Shown: piece by piece, positions 52,475-60,777 of the stretch
How positions within the stretch are numbered: the stretch's first letter is position 1
Layout of the letters: each line of letters begins with the position of its first letter
NCBI GenBank assembly: GCA_023444055.1
Contig: JAEZRV010000064.1
Coordinates: forward strand, 22,881 to 86,880
Direction of reading: 5' to 3'
Source of the DNA: Bacillota bacterium
GTDB lineage: Bacteria; Bacillota; Clostridia; Acetivibrionales; DSM-1351
Length of the DNA: 64,000 bases
Translations under genes and position numbers: made by a program
Notes under the pieces: generated by a model
The model's database searches: none
What the model was told of the DNA's origin: nothing
Seen by the model: only the letters and a program-made list of their open reading frames with translations

Positions 52475-54940
52475 ATGAAAAAGACATGTATAAGCATAGA
52501 AAAAAATGCAGAAAGGAATAAAGTTCGTGAGGAGAATTATTATTATATTCAGTCTAATATTATCCCACATGTAATTGGCAATCGTCCTTTTCTTCCAAAT
52601 GTATTTTTTGGAAGGCAAAAGGAAATAGAAGATATAAAGACATTACTTTTCGGAGGTAATAATATTCTTTTTTTGTTCAATGAGGAAGAGGGTGTAGGAA
52701 CAACAACTGTTGCTTCTAATTATTATCACAATTACCACAATGAATATAAGCATATAGCGTGGGTACATTGCAGGAAAAATATCTCCACAGCTATATTGAG
52801 TTTGTCTAAGTCATTGGGAATAGAATATGATGAAAAAATGCCAGAACAAAAAAGATTTAAATGTTTATTACAAATGATGTCTTCAATACAAGAACCTTTT
52901 TTATTAATAATAGATGATGTAAATGACTATGAGGATATTAAAAATAGTTTTGGTAGCATAAAATTATGCTCAAACTTTCATGTCTTAATTACAACACGTA
53001 TTACAGAATTTAAGTTTGTTAAAAGCTACCATGTTAAGAAATTATTTGAAGAACAGGCTATAGCACTTTTTAGAGAGTACTATCCGATGCACAAAGAAGC
53101 TGAGGATGCTTTATTAATAAAAATATTTCATGCTGTAAGTGGGAATACCCTTGTTTTAGTGATGCTTGCAAAGCATCTTTATACATTAAATCAATTTAGT
53201 GATAGATATTCACTCAATAATTTGTTAAATACCTTTCAGCAAAAGGGACTTTTTCTGGATAAAACAGATCAGGTTACTTGTACCCAATATCAGGTCTTTG
53301 GTGGACTTCATAAGGAAAATCCAGCTGATATTTTGAATGCATTGTTTGAGCTTGGTGAACTTATTGAACCAGAGAAAGCACTACTTTCTGTTTTTGCTAT
53401 TTTACCTTCAATAAGTATTGCTCATAAAGATTTGTTGGACTTACTTTCTCAGGTGAAGGATTTAGAAGTGTATCTTAGCACCCTTTCCCAAAAAGGTTGG
53501 ATTGATTTCGATGATGAAACTGCAAAGTATAAATGCAATCCTTTAGTACAAGAATTAATAAAAAATAAAAAAAGCAAAAGAGAATTATTAGATGACTGCA
53601 ATATGCTTATTGAGTCACTTATCAGCAGATTAGAGTATGAGCCTGGGACGGGACACTTAACAAAAGTATCTTATGGAGAGGCAGCGATTATTGTAGAATA
53701 TGCAGAATGTATTTTGCAGTTTTTTCAAAATGCAGAAAGAAGTATATCAGTACTCTGTGAGCGAATAGGCCGATACCATGCTACTGTCGGTAATTTGAGT
53801 AAGGCTTTGGAATACTATGAGGAATGTACAAAACTAAAAAAAGCACTATATGAAGAGTATCCGAAAAATACTGGATTTAAATTTGGGTTAGCTATTTCAT
53901 ATTCACAACTAGGAACAGTATATAAAAATATAGGAAATATTTGTAAAACGTTGATGTGTTTTAAAGAAGATACAAAACTAACAAAAGAATTGTATGAAGA
54001 ATATCCAAATAGCGTAGCATTAAAAAATGGTTTGGCTATGTCCTATTCCCAATTAGGATCAACTTATAAAAGTACATATAATTTTAGCAAGGCACTGGAA
54101 TACTACGAAAAAAATGCTATTCTAAAAAAAGAGCTATATGAAGAATATCCAAACAATACTGGATTTAAAAATGGCTTAGCTATATCGTATTCAAAATTGG
54201 GAGCAGCATACAAGGATATTGGAAATCTAGCCAAGGCATTAGAATGTTTTCAAGAAGAGACAAAGCTTTTTGCGGAATTATACGAAGCAAATCCAAATAA
54301 CATCAGGACCAAAAATGCTCTAGCTATATCTAACTCGGAGCTGGGGTTAATTTACAGATATATGAATGATTCCGAGAAGGCTTTGAGGTACTTCCTTGAA
54401 GATAATAAACTTACTAAAGAGTTATGTAAGGAGAATCCAGGGAATGTGGGATTTAAAAATGGCTTAGCGATATCATACTCAAAATTAGGAACAATGTACA
54501 GAAATAATGGTGATTTAGATAAGGCTTTAGAGTACTTTGAAGAATACTCCAAATTAAAAAAGGAGCTATATGAAGAATGTCCGGACTTTGTAGGATTTAA
54601 AAACGGTTTGGCAATATCCTACTCAAAGCTAGGAGCAACATATAAGAAAATGGGTGATTTGAATAAAGCATTAGAGTACTATGAAAGTTACATTCAAATA
54701 AGAAAAGAGCTACATGAAGAATACCCAGATAACATTGGAATGAAAAATGGTTTGGCAATTGCATATTATAAAATTGGAATGTTTTATAAAGACGAGAAAA
54801 AAAGTAGAAAAAAGGCCTATAACTACTTTGTAGAATCAGAAAATATACTGATTAAGCTTATAAGAGAAATTCCTCAAGCTAATATGTTTTCTAGCTTCTT
54901 GGAACAGGTTGAGAAAAAGATGAAAAGTTTATGGCAATAA
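52475..54940 (+). CDS. NB-ARC/STAND-type protein with TPR array
   Basis: An 821-aa protein. An NB-ARC-like NTPase domain (about 40-330) has a degenerate P-loop, EEGVGTTTVAS (about 71-81): Thr76 replaces the usual Lys, while Walker B LLIIDDV (143-149) and the sensor HVLITTR are kept. Residues 439-774 are seven 48-residue TPR-like units (GNLSKALEYYEECTKLKKAL pattern with GLAISYSKLG), plus a partial eighth. STAND proteins are signalling switches in regulation and antiphage defence. No effector domain is evident. It may be an inactive or altered switch, or a regulator. SD GGGAG; neighbouring tRNA-Trp on the other strand. Confidence 0.72.
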   Translation: MKKTCISIEKNAERNKVREENYYYIQSNIIPHVIGNRPFLPNVFFGRQKEIEDIKTLLFGGNNILFLFNEEEGVGTTTVASNYYHNYHNEYKHIAWVHCRKNISTAILSLSKSLGIEYDEKMPEQKRFKCLLQMMSSIQEPFLLIIDDVNDYEDIKNSFGSIKLCSNFHVLITTRITEFKFVKSYHVKKLFEEQAIALFREYYPMHKEAEDALLIKIFHAVSGNTLVLVMLAKHLYTLNQFSDRYSLNNLLNTFQQKGLFLDKTDQVTCTQYQVFGGLHKENPADILNALFELGELIEPEKALLSVFAILPSISIAHKDLLDLLSQVKDLEVYLSTLSQKGWIDFDDETAKYKCNPLVQELIKNKKSKRELLDDCNMLIESLISRLEYEPGTGHLTKVSYGEAAIIVEYAECILQFFQNAERSISVLCERIGRYHATVGNLSKALEYYEECTKLKKALYEEYPKNTGFKFGLAISYSQLGTVYKNIGNICKTLMCFKEDTKLTKELYEEYPNSVALKNGLAMSYSQLGSTYKSTYNFSKALEYYEKNAILKKELYEEYPNNTGFKNGLAISYSKLGAAYKDIGNLAKALECFQEETKLFAELYEANPNNIRTKNALAISNSELGLIYRYMNDSEKALRYFLEDNKLTKELCKENPGNVGFKNGLAISYSKLGTMYRNNGDLDKALEYFEEYSKLKKELYEECPDFVGFKNGLAISYSKLGATYKKMGDLNKALEYYESYIQIRKELHEEYPDNIGMKNGLAIAYYKIGMFYKDEKKSRKKAYNYFVESENILIKLIREIPQANMFSSFLEQVEKKMKSLWQ
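53789..54800 (+). repeat. Seven 144-bp (48-aa) TPR-coding repeats
   Basis: In-frame units begin about every 144 nt from 53789. All keep a Lys-Ala-Leu helix start, ELYEEYP and a KNGLAISYSKLG-like segment. Units 3, 6 and 7 are the most similar, suggesting internal expansion. Confidence 0.75.
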
Positions 54941-54992
54941 TTTGACAAAAGTTAAATTATTGTTTAAGTAACAATTGTTTTTTAAATACAAC

Positions 54993-55025
54993 AAAAGCTC
55001 AGAACCTATACAGTTCTAAGCTTTT
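54993..55025. terminator. Bidirectional terminator between STAND gene and tRNA-Trp
   Basis: AAAAGCTCAGAAC pairs with GTTCTAAGCTTTT (about 12 bp with G-U pairs). It ends the tRNA transcript on the minus strand and could end the STAND gene on the plus strand. Confidence 0.7.
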
Positions 55026-55028
55026 GAA

Positions 55029-55104
55029 TGGCAGGGGTGGGGGGACTCGAACCCACAGCCAACGGTTTTGGAGACCGGTACTCTACCAATTGCGCTACAC
55101 CCCT
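55029..55104 (-). tRNA. tRNA-Trp (anticodon CCA), with unusual stem mismatches
   Basis: A 76-nt tRNA with encoded CCA end. Acceptor AGGGGTG/CACCCCT is perfect, the anticodon loop is CTCCAAA (CCA, Trp), and the T-loop is TTCGAGT. Each other stem shows an irregularity: D-stem 12:23 is G-A (and 10:25 is G-U), anticodon stem 27:43 is C-U, and T-stem 50:64 is U-C. The tRNA may still work but would score lower than a normal tRNA-Trp. Confidence 0.88.
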
Positions 55105-55290
55105 AAGACGAATATTAGTATACAATACATATTGTAATTTTGTCAATGAAAAATGAATAAATAGTTTAAAAAAATTTGTAATACTTTATAGTTATTTGTT
55201 ATATGAGAAATAAATAGTTATTACTTGATTAAAACAACTAATAAAAGTACAATTATATAGTATCTTTATTTATCTAAAAGAGGGACATAA

Positions 55291-56046
55291 ATGAAAGGTA
55301 AAGGAATTAAATTTAAAGGAATTCAAATTAAAGATAAATATGTCATTTTGTTTTTGGCATTTATGTTACTTGGAGCTTCAATCACAGTACAGACTAGAAG
55401 TACAGTTAGTGTGCAACGACAAGCTGCTGAGATATTAAATACTGATAAGCTAAAAAGCCAACTTGATGAGAAAGTTAAAATCGGGGAGCAATACAAGACT
55501 CAGATAGAAAAGCTGGAGAATGATAAAGCTGCATTTTTAGCAGCTCCTGTTAATAATATAAATATTGCAGACAAAAATGAACTTGATTATTTAAAACTTA
55601 TTTGTGGTTTAACAGATGTCACGGGAGATGGAGTTGTGATTACCTTAAACGATGCAGAAATGCCTGAGTCAGAAGTAGCTATGGACTATATAATACATGA
55701 TTCAGATATTTATAATGTTGTAAATCAATTAAAGGTTGCTGGTGCTCTTGCCATTTCTATTAATAATGAAAGGATTATTGCTACTAGTGAACAGACTTGT
55801 GCCGGGCCAACTGTAAAAATCAATAAAAATAGGTATGCAGTTCCGTATGAGATAAAGGCTATAGGAGATTCGGATGTACTATATAAAGCTTTAAATGAAA
55901 GCTTTATACTTAATGATATGCTTACGCTTAAAAAACGTGTGACCTTAACACAGAAGAATGATATTGTAATACCTAAATTCTCAAATGATATTAATGGTCT
56001 GATTTCTAGATTGGAGGTAATAGATGATGAAAACAAAAAAAATTAG
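55291..56046 (+). CDS. DUF881 family membrane-anchored protein (first copy)
   Basis: A 251-aa protein. An N-terminal transmembrane helix (residues about 12-30) is followed by a coiled-coil (about 45-75) and a DUF881 domain: LICGLTDVTGDGVVITLND, VNQLKVAGALAISINNERII, and PYEIKAIGDSDVLYKAL. DUF881 proteins (YlxW/YlxX group) occur near cell-division and sporulation genes; function unknown. It overlaps the second DUF881 gene by 23 nt. Confidence 0.85.
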   Translation: MKGKGIKFKGIQIKDKYVILFLAFMLLGASITVQTRSTVSVQRQAAEILNTDKLKSQLDEKVKIGEQYKTQIEKLENDKAAFLAAPVNNINIADKNELDYLKLICGLTDVTGDGVVITLNDAEMPESEVAMDYIIHDSDIYNVVNQLKVAGALAISINNERIIATSEQTCAGPTVKINKNRYAVPYEIKAIGDSDVLYKALNESFILNDMLTLKKRVTLTQKNDIVIPKFSNDINGLISRLEVIDDENKKN

Positions 56047-56728
56047 CAGTAATATATCTATATCAGTTGTTTGTATAATACTGGGACTTGCACTTTCGTG
56101 GCAGTTTCAAAGTATTAGAAAAAATGCAAGTGTTATGAATTTCGAAAATCAGAAAAAAGATGATCTGGTTGTTAAAATTCTTAATGAACAGAAAAATAAC
56201 GAGAATCTAAAAGTTAAACTCAGTGAATTGCAGGTTCAAATAAGCAAATTTGAAAATGCAAGTGGTAATTCAGATAAAAACATGAAGTTGTTATCTGAGG
56301 AAATCAACAGGTTGAAGACTGTTGCAGGATTAACAGATGTTAAAGGCAAAGGTGTAATAATCTCTTTTGCAAAAGAGGATTCATTAAATGTAGCTGATGA
56401 TGATCTTTTATCAATACTAAATGAATTGAGAGCTACAGATGCACAAGCTTTGGCAATAAATGAACAAAGAGTTATTGATACCACTGAAGTTAGAGCAGCT
56501 GGAGGCTATATTATGGTCAATGGGCGACATGTTATTCCACCATACCAAATAAAGGCTATTGTAGATCCTGATAACGCGTTAAATGCTTTGAATATGATAG
56601 GTGGTCCTTTAGAAGCAATTAAACTGTTTATTGATGTTGATGTTGAAAAGTCTAACGAAGTTCTTATTCCAAAAATCAGTGAGGAGCTAATAACAACGAA
56701 TAAACTAACTTCCGTCGAAAACAAATAA
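56024..56728 (+). CDS. DUF881 family membrane-anchored protein (second copy)
   Basis: A 234-aa protein with the same layout: transmembrane helix (about 10-25), coiled coil (about 45-80), and a DUF881 domain with TVAGLTDVKGKGVIISFAKE, LNELRATDAQALAINEQRVI and PYQIKAIVDPDNALNALN. Tandem overlapping copies suggest a heteromeric pair. SD GGAGG lies inside the end of the first copy. A terminator follows at 56753-56789. Confidence 0.85.
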   Translation: MMKTKKISSNISISVVCIILGLALSWQFQSIRKNASVMNFENQKKDDLVVKILNEQKNNENLKVKLSELQVQISKFENASGNSDKNMKLLSEEINRLKTVAGLTDVKGKGVIISFAKEDSLNVADDDLLSILNELRATDAQALAINEQRVIDTTEVRAAGGYIMVNGRHVIPPYQIKAIVDPDNALNALNMIGGPLEAIKLFIDVDVEKSNEVLIPKISEELITTNKLTSVENK

Positions 56729-56752
56729 AAATATTATGATTTAGAACCGCAG

Positions 56753-56789
56753 GCCTTTTATGTGTGACAACACAATATAAGGCTTTTTT
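56753..56789 (+). terminator. Terminator after the DUF881 pair
   Basis: GCCTT pairs with AAGGC, with a longer imperfect inner stem (TGTGTG/CACA), followed by six T. Confidence 0.7.
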
Positions 56790-56912
56790 GTTGTTCTCAA
56801 AAGTGAATAAATTAATATAAATATAATATATGATAAACATTTTTTCTAAAAAATGAGCTGGATTAAAGCTTTACTATGCGGCATCCTGCTTAAGATAATG
56901 GGGGTATCTATT

Positions 56913-57833
56913 TTGAGAATAAAAAAAGTAGTTATAATATCTATTCTACTTATACTTTTGGCTTTTATTGTAAATTGTATAGTTATGCGAAGGGGTAATT
57001 CTACTACAAATTCAAACCTCACTGATCTAGGCGGCGTTTATAGTGTAAGTAGCAGGAATATTGACTATTCCACAGAACTTACTGGAAGGATAATAGAGGA
57101 AGTGGATTCTGAAAATAATATATCAATACAATCTGTATATCCGTATGAACAAAAGCGTTGCTGGGGGATAAAAAGGGAGCCTGATAATCAGACTCCAAAA
57201 GCTGATCCTGGTGCAGATAAAGTCCTTGAGAAATATAATGGAAAATACGTTGGAGATGTTAATAAAAAAATTATTTATTTAACCTTTGATGAGGGTTATG
57301 AAAATGGTTATACAGCAAAAATTCTTGATACTTTAAGAGATAACAATGTTAAAGCTGCATTTTTTATAACAGGACCTTATTTAAATGAGCATCAGGATTT
57401 GGTGAGAAGAATGGTAGAAGAAGGACACACAATTGGAAATCATACAATTCATCATCCTAGCTTGCCAGAAAAAAATGATTCTGAGATTGAGGAGGAGATT
57501 CTGGGCTTAGAAAGAGCTTTCACTGAAAAATTTGGAGCTAAAATGAAGTTCCTAAGACCTCCAAAGGGTGAATATAGCGAGAGAAGTCTCAGTATTACCA
57601 GTAAGCTTGGGTATTGTAATCTTTTTTGGAGTTTTGCATATGATGATTGGCATAGAGATAAAATAAGGGGTCCAGAATATGCTTATAAAATTGTTATGAA
57701 AAATCTACATAATGGTGAAATTATGTTGTTACATGCTGTATCAAAGGATAATGCGGATGCACTGGATATGATTATTAAAGGAGTAATTGCAAATGGATAT
57801 GAATTTGGTGATGTAGCTGCTTTAGCAAATTAG
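56913..57833 (+). CDS. PdaA-like polysaccharide deacetylase (spore cortex)
   Basis: A protein of about 306 aa. An N-terminal membrane anchor is followed by a NodB/CE4 deacetylase domain. Motifs: TFDEGYENGYTAKILD (with Asp and the PdaA-type Gly-Tyr context), HTIGNHTIHHPSLPEKND (metal-binding His residues), LRPPKGEYSERSL, and the C-terminal MLLHAVSKDNA. PdaA removes acetyl from muramic acid so that muramic-delta-lactam forms in the cortex. I chose TTG 56913 behind GGGGG; ATG 56898 and 56853 are in frame upstream. Neighbours yqfC/yqfD support a spore role. Confidence 0.87.
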   Translation: MRIKKVVIISILLILLAFIVNCIVMRRGNSTTNSNLTDLGGVYSVSSRNIDYSTELTGRIIEEVDSENNISIQSVYPYEQKRCWGIKREPDNQTPKADPGADKVLEKYNGKYVGDVNKKIIYLTFDEGYENGYTAKILDTLRDNNVKAAFFITGPYLNEHQDLVRRMVEEGHTIGNHTIHHPSLPEKNDSEIEEEILGLERAFTEKFGAKMKFLRPPKGEYSERSLSITSKLGYCNLFWSFAYDDWHRDKIRGPEYAYKIVMKNLHNGEIMLLHAVSKDNADALDMIIKGVIANGYEFGDVAALAN

Positions 57834-57951
57834 TTTTGGTGTATTCTTCAAAAATGGTGTGCGTTGTGCAGTGGTAAAATTGCTGCATACCCTTCACCAA
57901 TACAGAAGTTAGTTAGATATGCTGTAAGTAGGAGGTGGAGGTTAGATTAAC

Positions 57952-58284
57952 ATGCAGAAATTTGAGAAAATCAGTAAAAGTAAACAGTCACATAATAAAA
58001 ATATCAAATCTGACTCAAAGATGAAATTAAAAGAAAAGTTTACTGAGATACTGGAATTACCTAAAGAGATAGTATTAGATATGCCAAAACTGACTATGTT
58101 AGGCAATGGAGATCTTATTATAGAAAACTATAAAGGGATTGTTGAATATGATGAAGATGTGCTCCGTGTTAATACGACTTCAGGAATTATAAAAGTTAAA
58201 GGTATTAACATTTACATAAAAGAGATTACATCAGATAGCATAATGGTTTATGGTGATATTCTATCGTTGGAATTTTTTAAATAG
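57952..58284 (+). CDS. yqfC: Sporulation protein YqfC
   Basis: A 110-aa protein of the YabP/YqfC family. A basic N-terminus is followed by LPKEIVLDMPKLTMLGNGDL and IENYKGIVEYDEDVLRVNTT, the family core, ending DILSLEFF. It normally lies immediately before yqfD, as here, though repeat R2 now separates the two. In B. subtilis these genes are expressed in the mother cell. Precise role unknown. Confidence 0.92.
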   Translation: MQKFEKISKSKQSHNKNIKSDSKMKLKEKFTEILELPKEIVLDMPKLTMLGNGDLIIENYKGIVEYDEDVLRVNTTSGIIKVKGINIYIKEITSDSIMVYGDILSLEFFK

Positions 58285-58348
58285 CTTAGCTTCTAAAATG
58301 TACTACTTAAATATAGTGCAAATAAGGCTTATGTAATACTATTTCGTT

Positions 58349-58441
58349 TTGAACAATGCGAAGTTTACAATTCGTGTATTCATCATTCTCTTCGCATTTT
58401 TGAGCAACCAAGCAGTGGCGAGCTTTGCTCCATCGCCGTAA
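58349..58441 (+). repeat. Structured repeat, copy R2 (module 1, hairpin 2 cleanly absent)
   Basis: Module 1 is intact: ATGCGAAG (58356-58363) pairs with CTTCGCAT downstream. Compared with R1, R3 and R4 the AAAAAGCTGC/GCAGCTTTTT hairpin is missing precisely, and the linker continues with TGAGCAACCAAGCAGTGG. A new GGCGA/TCGCC hairpin follows. From TTG 58349 it encodes a 30-codon signal-peptide-like ORF, with FIILFAFLSNQAVASFAPSP at its end. Confidence 0.8.
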
Positions 58442-58454
58442 ATGCGATTATTTA

Positions 58455-58472
58455 AAATGTGATTCCACATTT
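58455..58472 (+). repeat. Hairpin before yqfD
   Basis: AAATGTG, 4-nt loop ATTC, then CACATTT: a 7-bp hairpin at the end of repeat R2, about 18 nt before the yqfD SD. Confidence 0.5.
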
Positions 58473-58505
58473 AAAATGCAAATTAGTAGAACACGGAGGG
58501 TAAAA

Positions 58506-59705
58506 ATGTTAATTTTGAGGTTATGGAATTATATTAGAGGATATGTTATTATTATTGTTGAAGGATACTTTTTGGAAAAGTTTATAAATATATGTACTCA
58601 TAGGCAGTTGAGATTGTGGAATGTTAAATGGCAAAGAAATAGTAAAGTCAAAATGATGATTAGCATTAAAGACTTCAAATTGCTTAGACCTATTGCAAAG
58701 AGGACTCGATGCAGAGTACATATTATTAAGAAAAAGGGGCTTCCTTTTACTTTAAATAGATATAAAAACCGGAAAGCATTTGTTATTGGCTCTACGATTT
58801 GTATTATAGCTTTTTTTACAATATCGTCATTTATATGGGACATATCAGTTTCTGGGAATAGCAGTGTTCCAAAAGAAGTCATAATTCAGAAGTTATATGA
58901 CAATGGTGTAAAAGTGGGTGCTTTGAAATATTGTATACACCCTGAAGAAGTAGTTAGTAATATGATGCTTGAATTAAGTGACCTTGCGAGAGTTAGTGTA
59001 TATATTCATGGTACAAAAATTCAAGTTGTTGTAAATGAACGGAAAAAACCACCAGATTTAATAGATAGAAATTTACCTTGTAATATAGTTGCTTTGAAAG
59101 AAGGTGTGATTAGCTCTGTTGTTGCAAAAGAGGGACTAGAAATGGTGAAAAAAGGTGATACTGTTACAAAAGGTCAACTTCTTATTGCTGGTGAAATTGT
59201 AAATGCCAATTATCCAGAAGCTACACCATTAATGGTTCATTCTATAGGGATTGTTAAAGCAAAAACTTGGTATGAAGCTAGTGCAAAGGTAGAAAAGCAG
59301 CTTACAAGAACAGAGAGAACTGGGCTAAAAAAGGAAAATTACTCTATTGTCTTTTTTACAAAAAAAATTAAATTATTTAATCACAAAATTCCATATAATA
59401 ATTCAGAACATGTGGAAATAAAAAAAAAGTTATGTATTGGTAAATACTTAGCATTACCATTTGAACTTGTTATAGACCAGCATTATGAATATAAGTTGGA
59501 GCGATATGAAATTGATGTTGAAACAGCTGAAGAAATTGCATCGGATAAGGCTGTAGCTTTAGCAAAACAGCAGGTACCTAGAAATGCAGAGATAGTTAAA
59601 ACAGATATTTCTTTTGTCAATAATGACAATGGTGTTAGTATGGCTAGGGCAATAATTGAGTGTGTAGAGGATATTGGGGTTACACAAGAGATTGGAGGAA
59701 TGTAA
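58506..59705 (+). CDS. yqfD: Sporulation protein YqfD
   Basis: A 399-aa membrane protein. It begins LWNYIRGYVIIIVEGYFLEK, the YqfD signature, followed by a basic stretch and a transmembrane helix (about 98-118). The large extracytoplasmic part contains DISVSGNSSVPKEVIIQKLY (POTRA-like) and CNIVALKEGVISSVVAKEG. I chose ATG 58506 (SD GGAGGG); the frame is open to 58425 but that would read through repeat R2. It precedes phoH by 3 nt, as in most Firmicutes. Confidence 0.92.
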   Translation: MLILRLWNYIRGYVIIIVEGYFLEKFINICTHRQLRLWNVKWQRNSKVKMMISIKDFKLLRPIAKRTRCRVHIIKKKGLPFTLNRYKNRKAFVIGSTICIIAFFTISSFIWDISVSGNSSVPKEVIIQKLYDNGVKVGALKYCIHPEEVVSNMMLELSDLARVSVYIHGTKIQVVVNERKKPPDLIDRNLPCNIVALKEGVISSVVAKEGLEMVKKGDTVTKGQLLIAGEIVNANYPEATPLMVHSIGIVKAKTWYEASAKVEKQLTRTERTGLKKENYSIVFFTKKIKLFNHKIPYNNSEHVEIKKKLCIGKYLALPFELVIDQHYEYKLERYEIDVETAEEIASDKAVALAKQQVPRNAEIVKTDISFVNNDNGVSMARAIIECVEDIGVTQEIGGM

Positions 59706-59708
59706 CAC

Positions 59709-60689
59709 TTGGCAGAAAAAACAGAAAAGAATATTGAACTTTACAGTATTGAAAATGCAATGAATATATTTGGAAATTATGATGAAAACATTAAGATTAT
59801 AGAGGAAGTTTTTAATGTGAAAGTAGTAACTAGAGATACTTCAATAACAATAAGTGGGGATAGTGAAAATGTCCAAAAAGTTGAAGTGATTGTTGCAAAG
59901 CTATTAGATATTGCAAAGCAAGGGCAAACTATTACTAGACAAAATGTGCAATACCTAGTTGGGCTGACACATGAAAAACAGATAGAAAAGGCTGATGAGA
60001 TTTTAACAGATTATGTTTGCCTTACTGCCAAAGGAAAGCAAATTAAGAATAAGACACATGGACAGAAGCTTTATGTAGATGCAATGAAAAAGAATGATAT
60101 AGTCTTTGGAATAGGTCCTGCCGGTACAGGTAAGACGTTTTTAGCTGTTGCTATGGCAGTGACAGCTTTTAGAAATAAAGAAGTTGATAGAATTGTTCTT
60201 ACAAGACCAGCTGTCGAGGCAGGCGAAAAGCTTGGATTTTTGCCTGGCGATTTACAAAACAAGGTTGATCCATATTTAAGACCTCTTTATGATGGGCTTT
60301 ATGAAATCATGGGTGCGGATCTTTATATGAAATATCTTGAAAGGGGGATGATAGAGATTGCACCTCTTGCATATATGAGGGGAAGAACTTTAGATAATTC
60401 CTTTATTATTTTGGATGAAGCTCAAAATACTACTCCAGAACAGATGAAAATGTTTTTAACAAGAATAGGATTTAATTCTAAGGCTGTAATAACAGGTGAT
60501 ATAACTCAAATAGATTTACCTGGTGATAAGAGATCTGGATTAAAGGAAGTAACTGCTATTTTAAAAGATATAGATGGCATTGAGTTTTGTTATCTTACCC
60601 AGAAGGATGTAGTGCGACATGAATTGGTTCAAAAGATTATTGTTGCTTACGATAAACATTCTTCAAAAGAAAATAAACAGAATTCATAG
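59709..60689 (+). CDS. phoH: PhoH family ATPase
   Basis: A 326-aa P-loop ATPase of the PhoH family. Walker A GPAGTGKTFLAVAMA near residue 138; TRPAVEAGEKLGFLPGDL; Walker B FIILDEAQNTTPEQMKMFLT; sensor TGDITQIDLPGDKRSGL. The role is probably RNA-related, given its conserved neighbourhood with ybeY, though not settled. TTG start, GGAGG upstream. It is in the yqfD-phoH-pgpH-ybeY cluster. Confidence 0.94.
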   Translation: MAEKTEKNIELYSIENAMNIFGNYDENIKIIEEVFNVKVVTRDTSITISGDSENVQKVEVIVAKLLDIAKQGQTITRQNVQYLVGLTHEKQIEKADEILTDYVCLTAKGKQIKNKTHGQKLYVDAMKKNDIVFGIGPAGTGKTFLAVAMAVTAFRNKEVDRIVLTRPAVEAGEKLGFLPGDLQNKVDPYLRPLYDGLYEIMGADLYMKYLERGMIEIAPLAYMRGRTLDNSFIILDEAQNTTPEQMKMFLTRIGFNSKAVITGDITQIDLPGDKRSGLKEVTAILKDIDGIEFCYLTQKDVVRHELVQKIIVAYDKHSSKENKQNS

Positions 60690-60777
60690 ATTAAGATACA
60701 AGCAAGCTGTTTTTTTGTACTAATGTGCATAAAGTTTTTTAAATATAGAACTATGTACACTTACTTGGGGGTAACTA

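Noticed and set aside
52475..55104. Genomic island integrated at tRNA-Trp
   Set aside because: No integrase and no duplicated tRNA 3' segment seen on the other side of the STAND gene.
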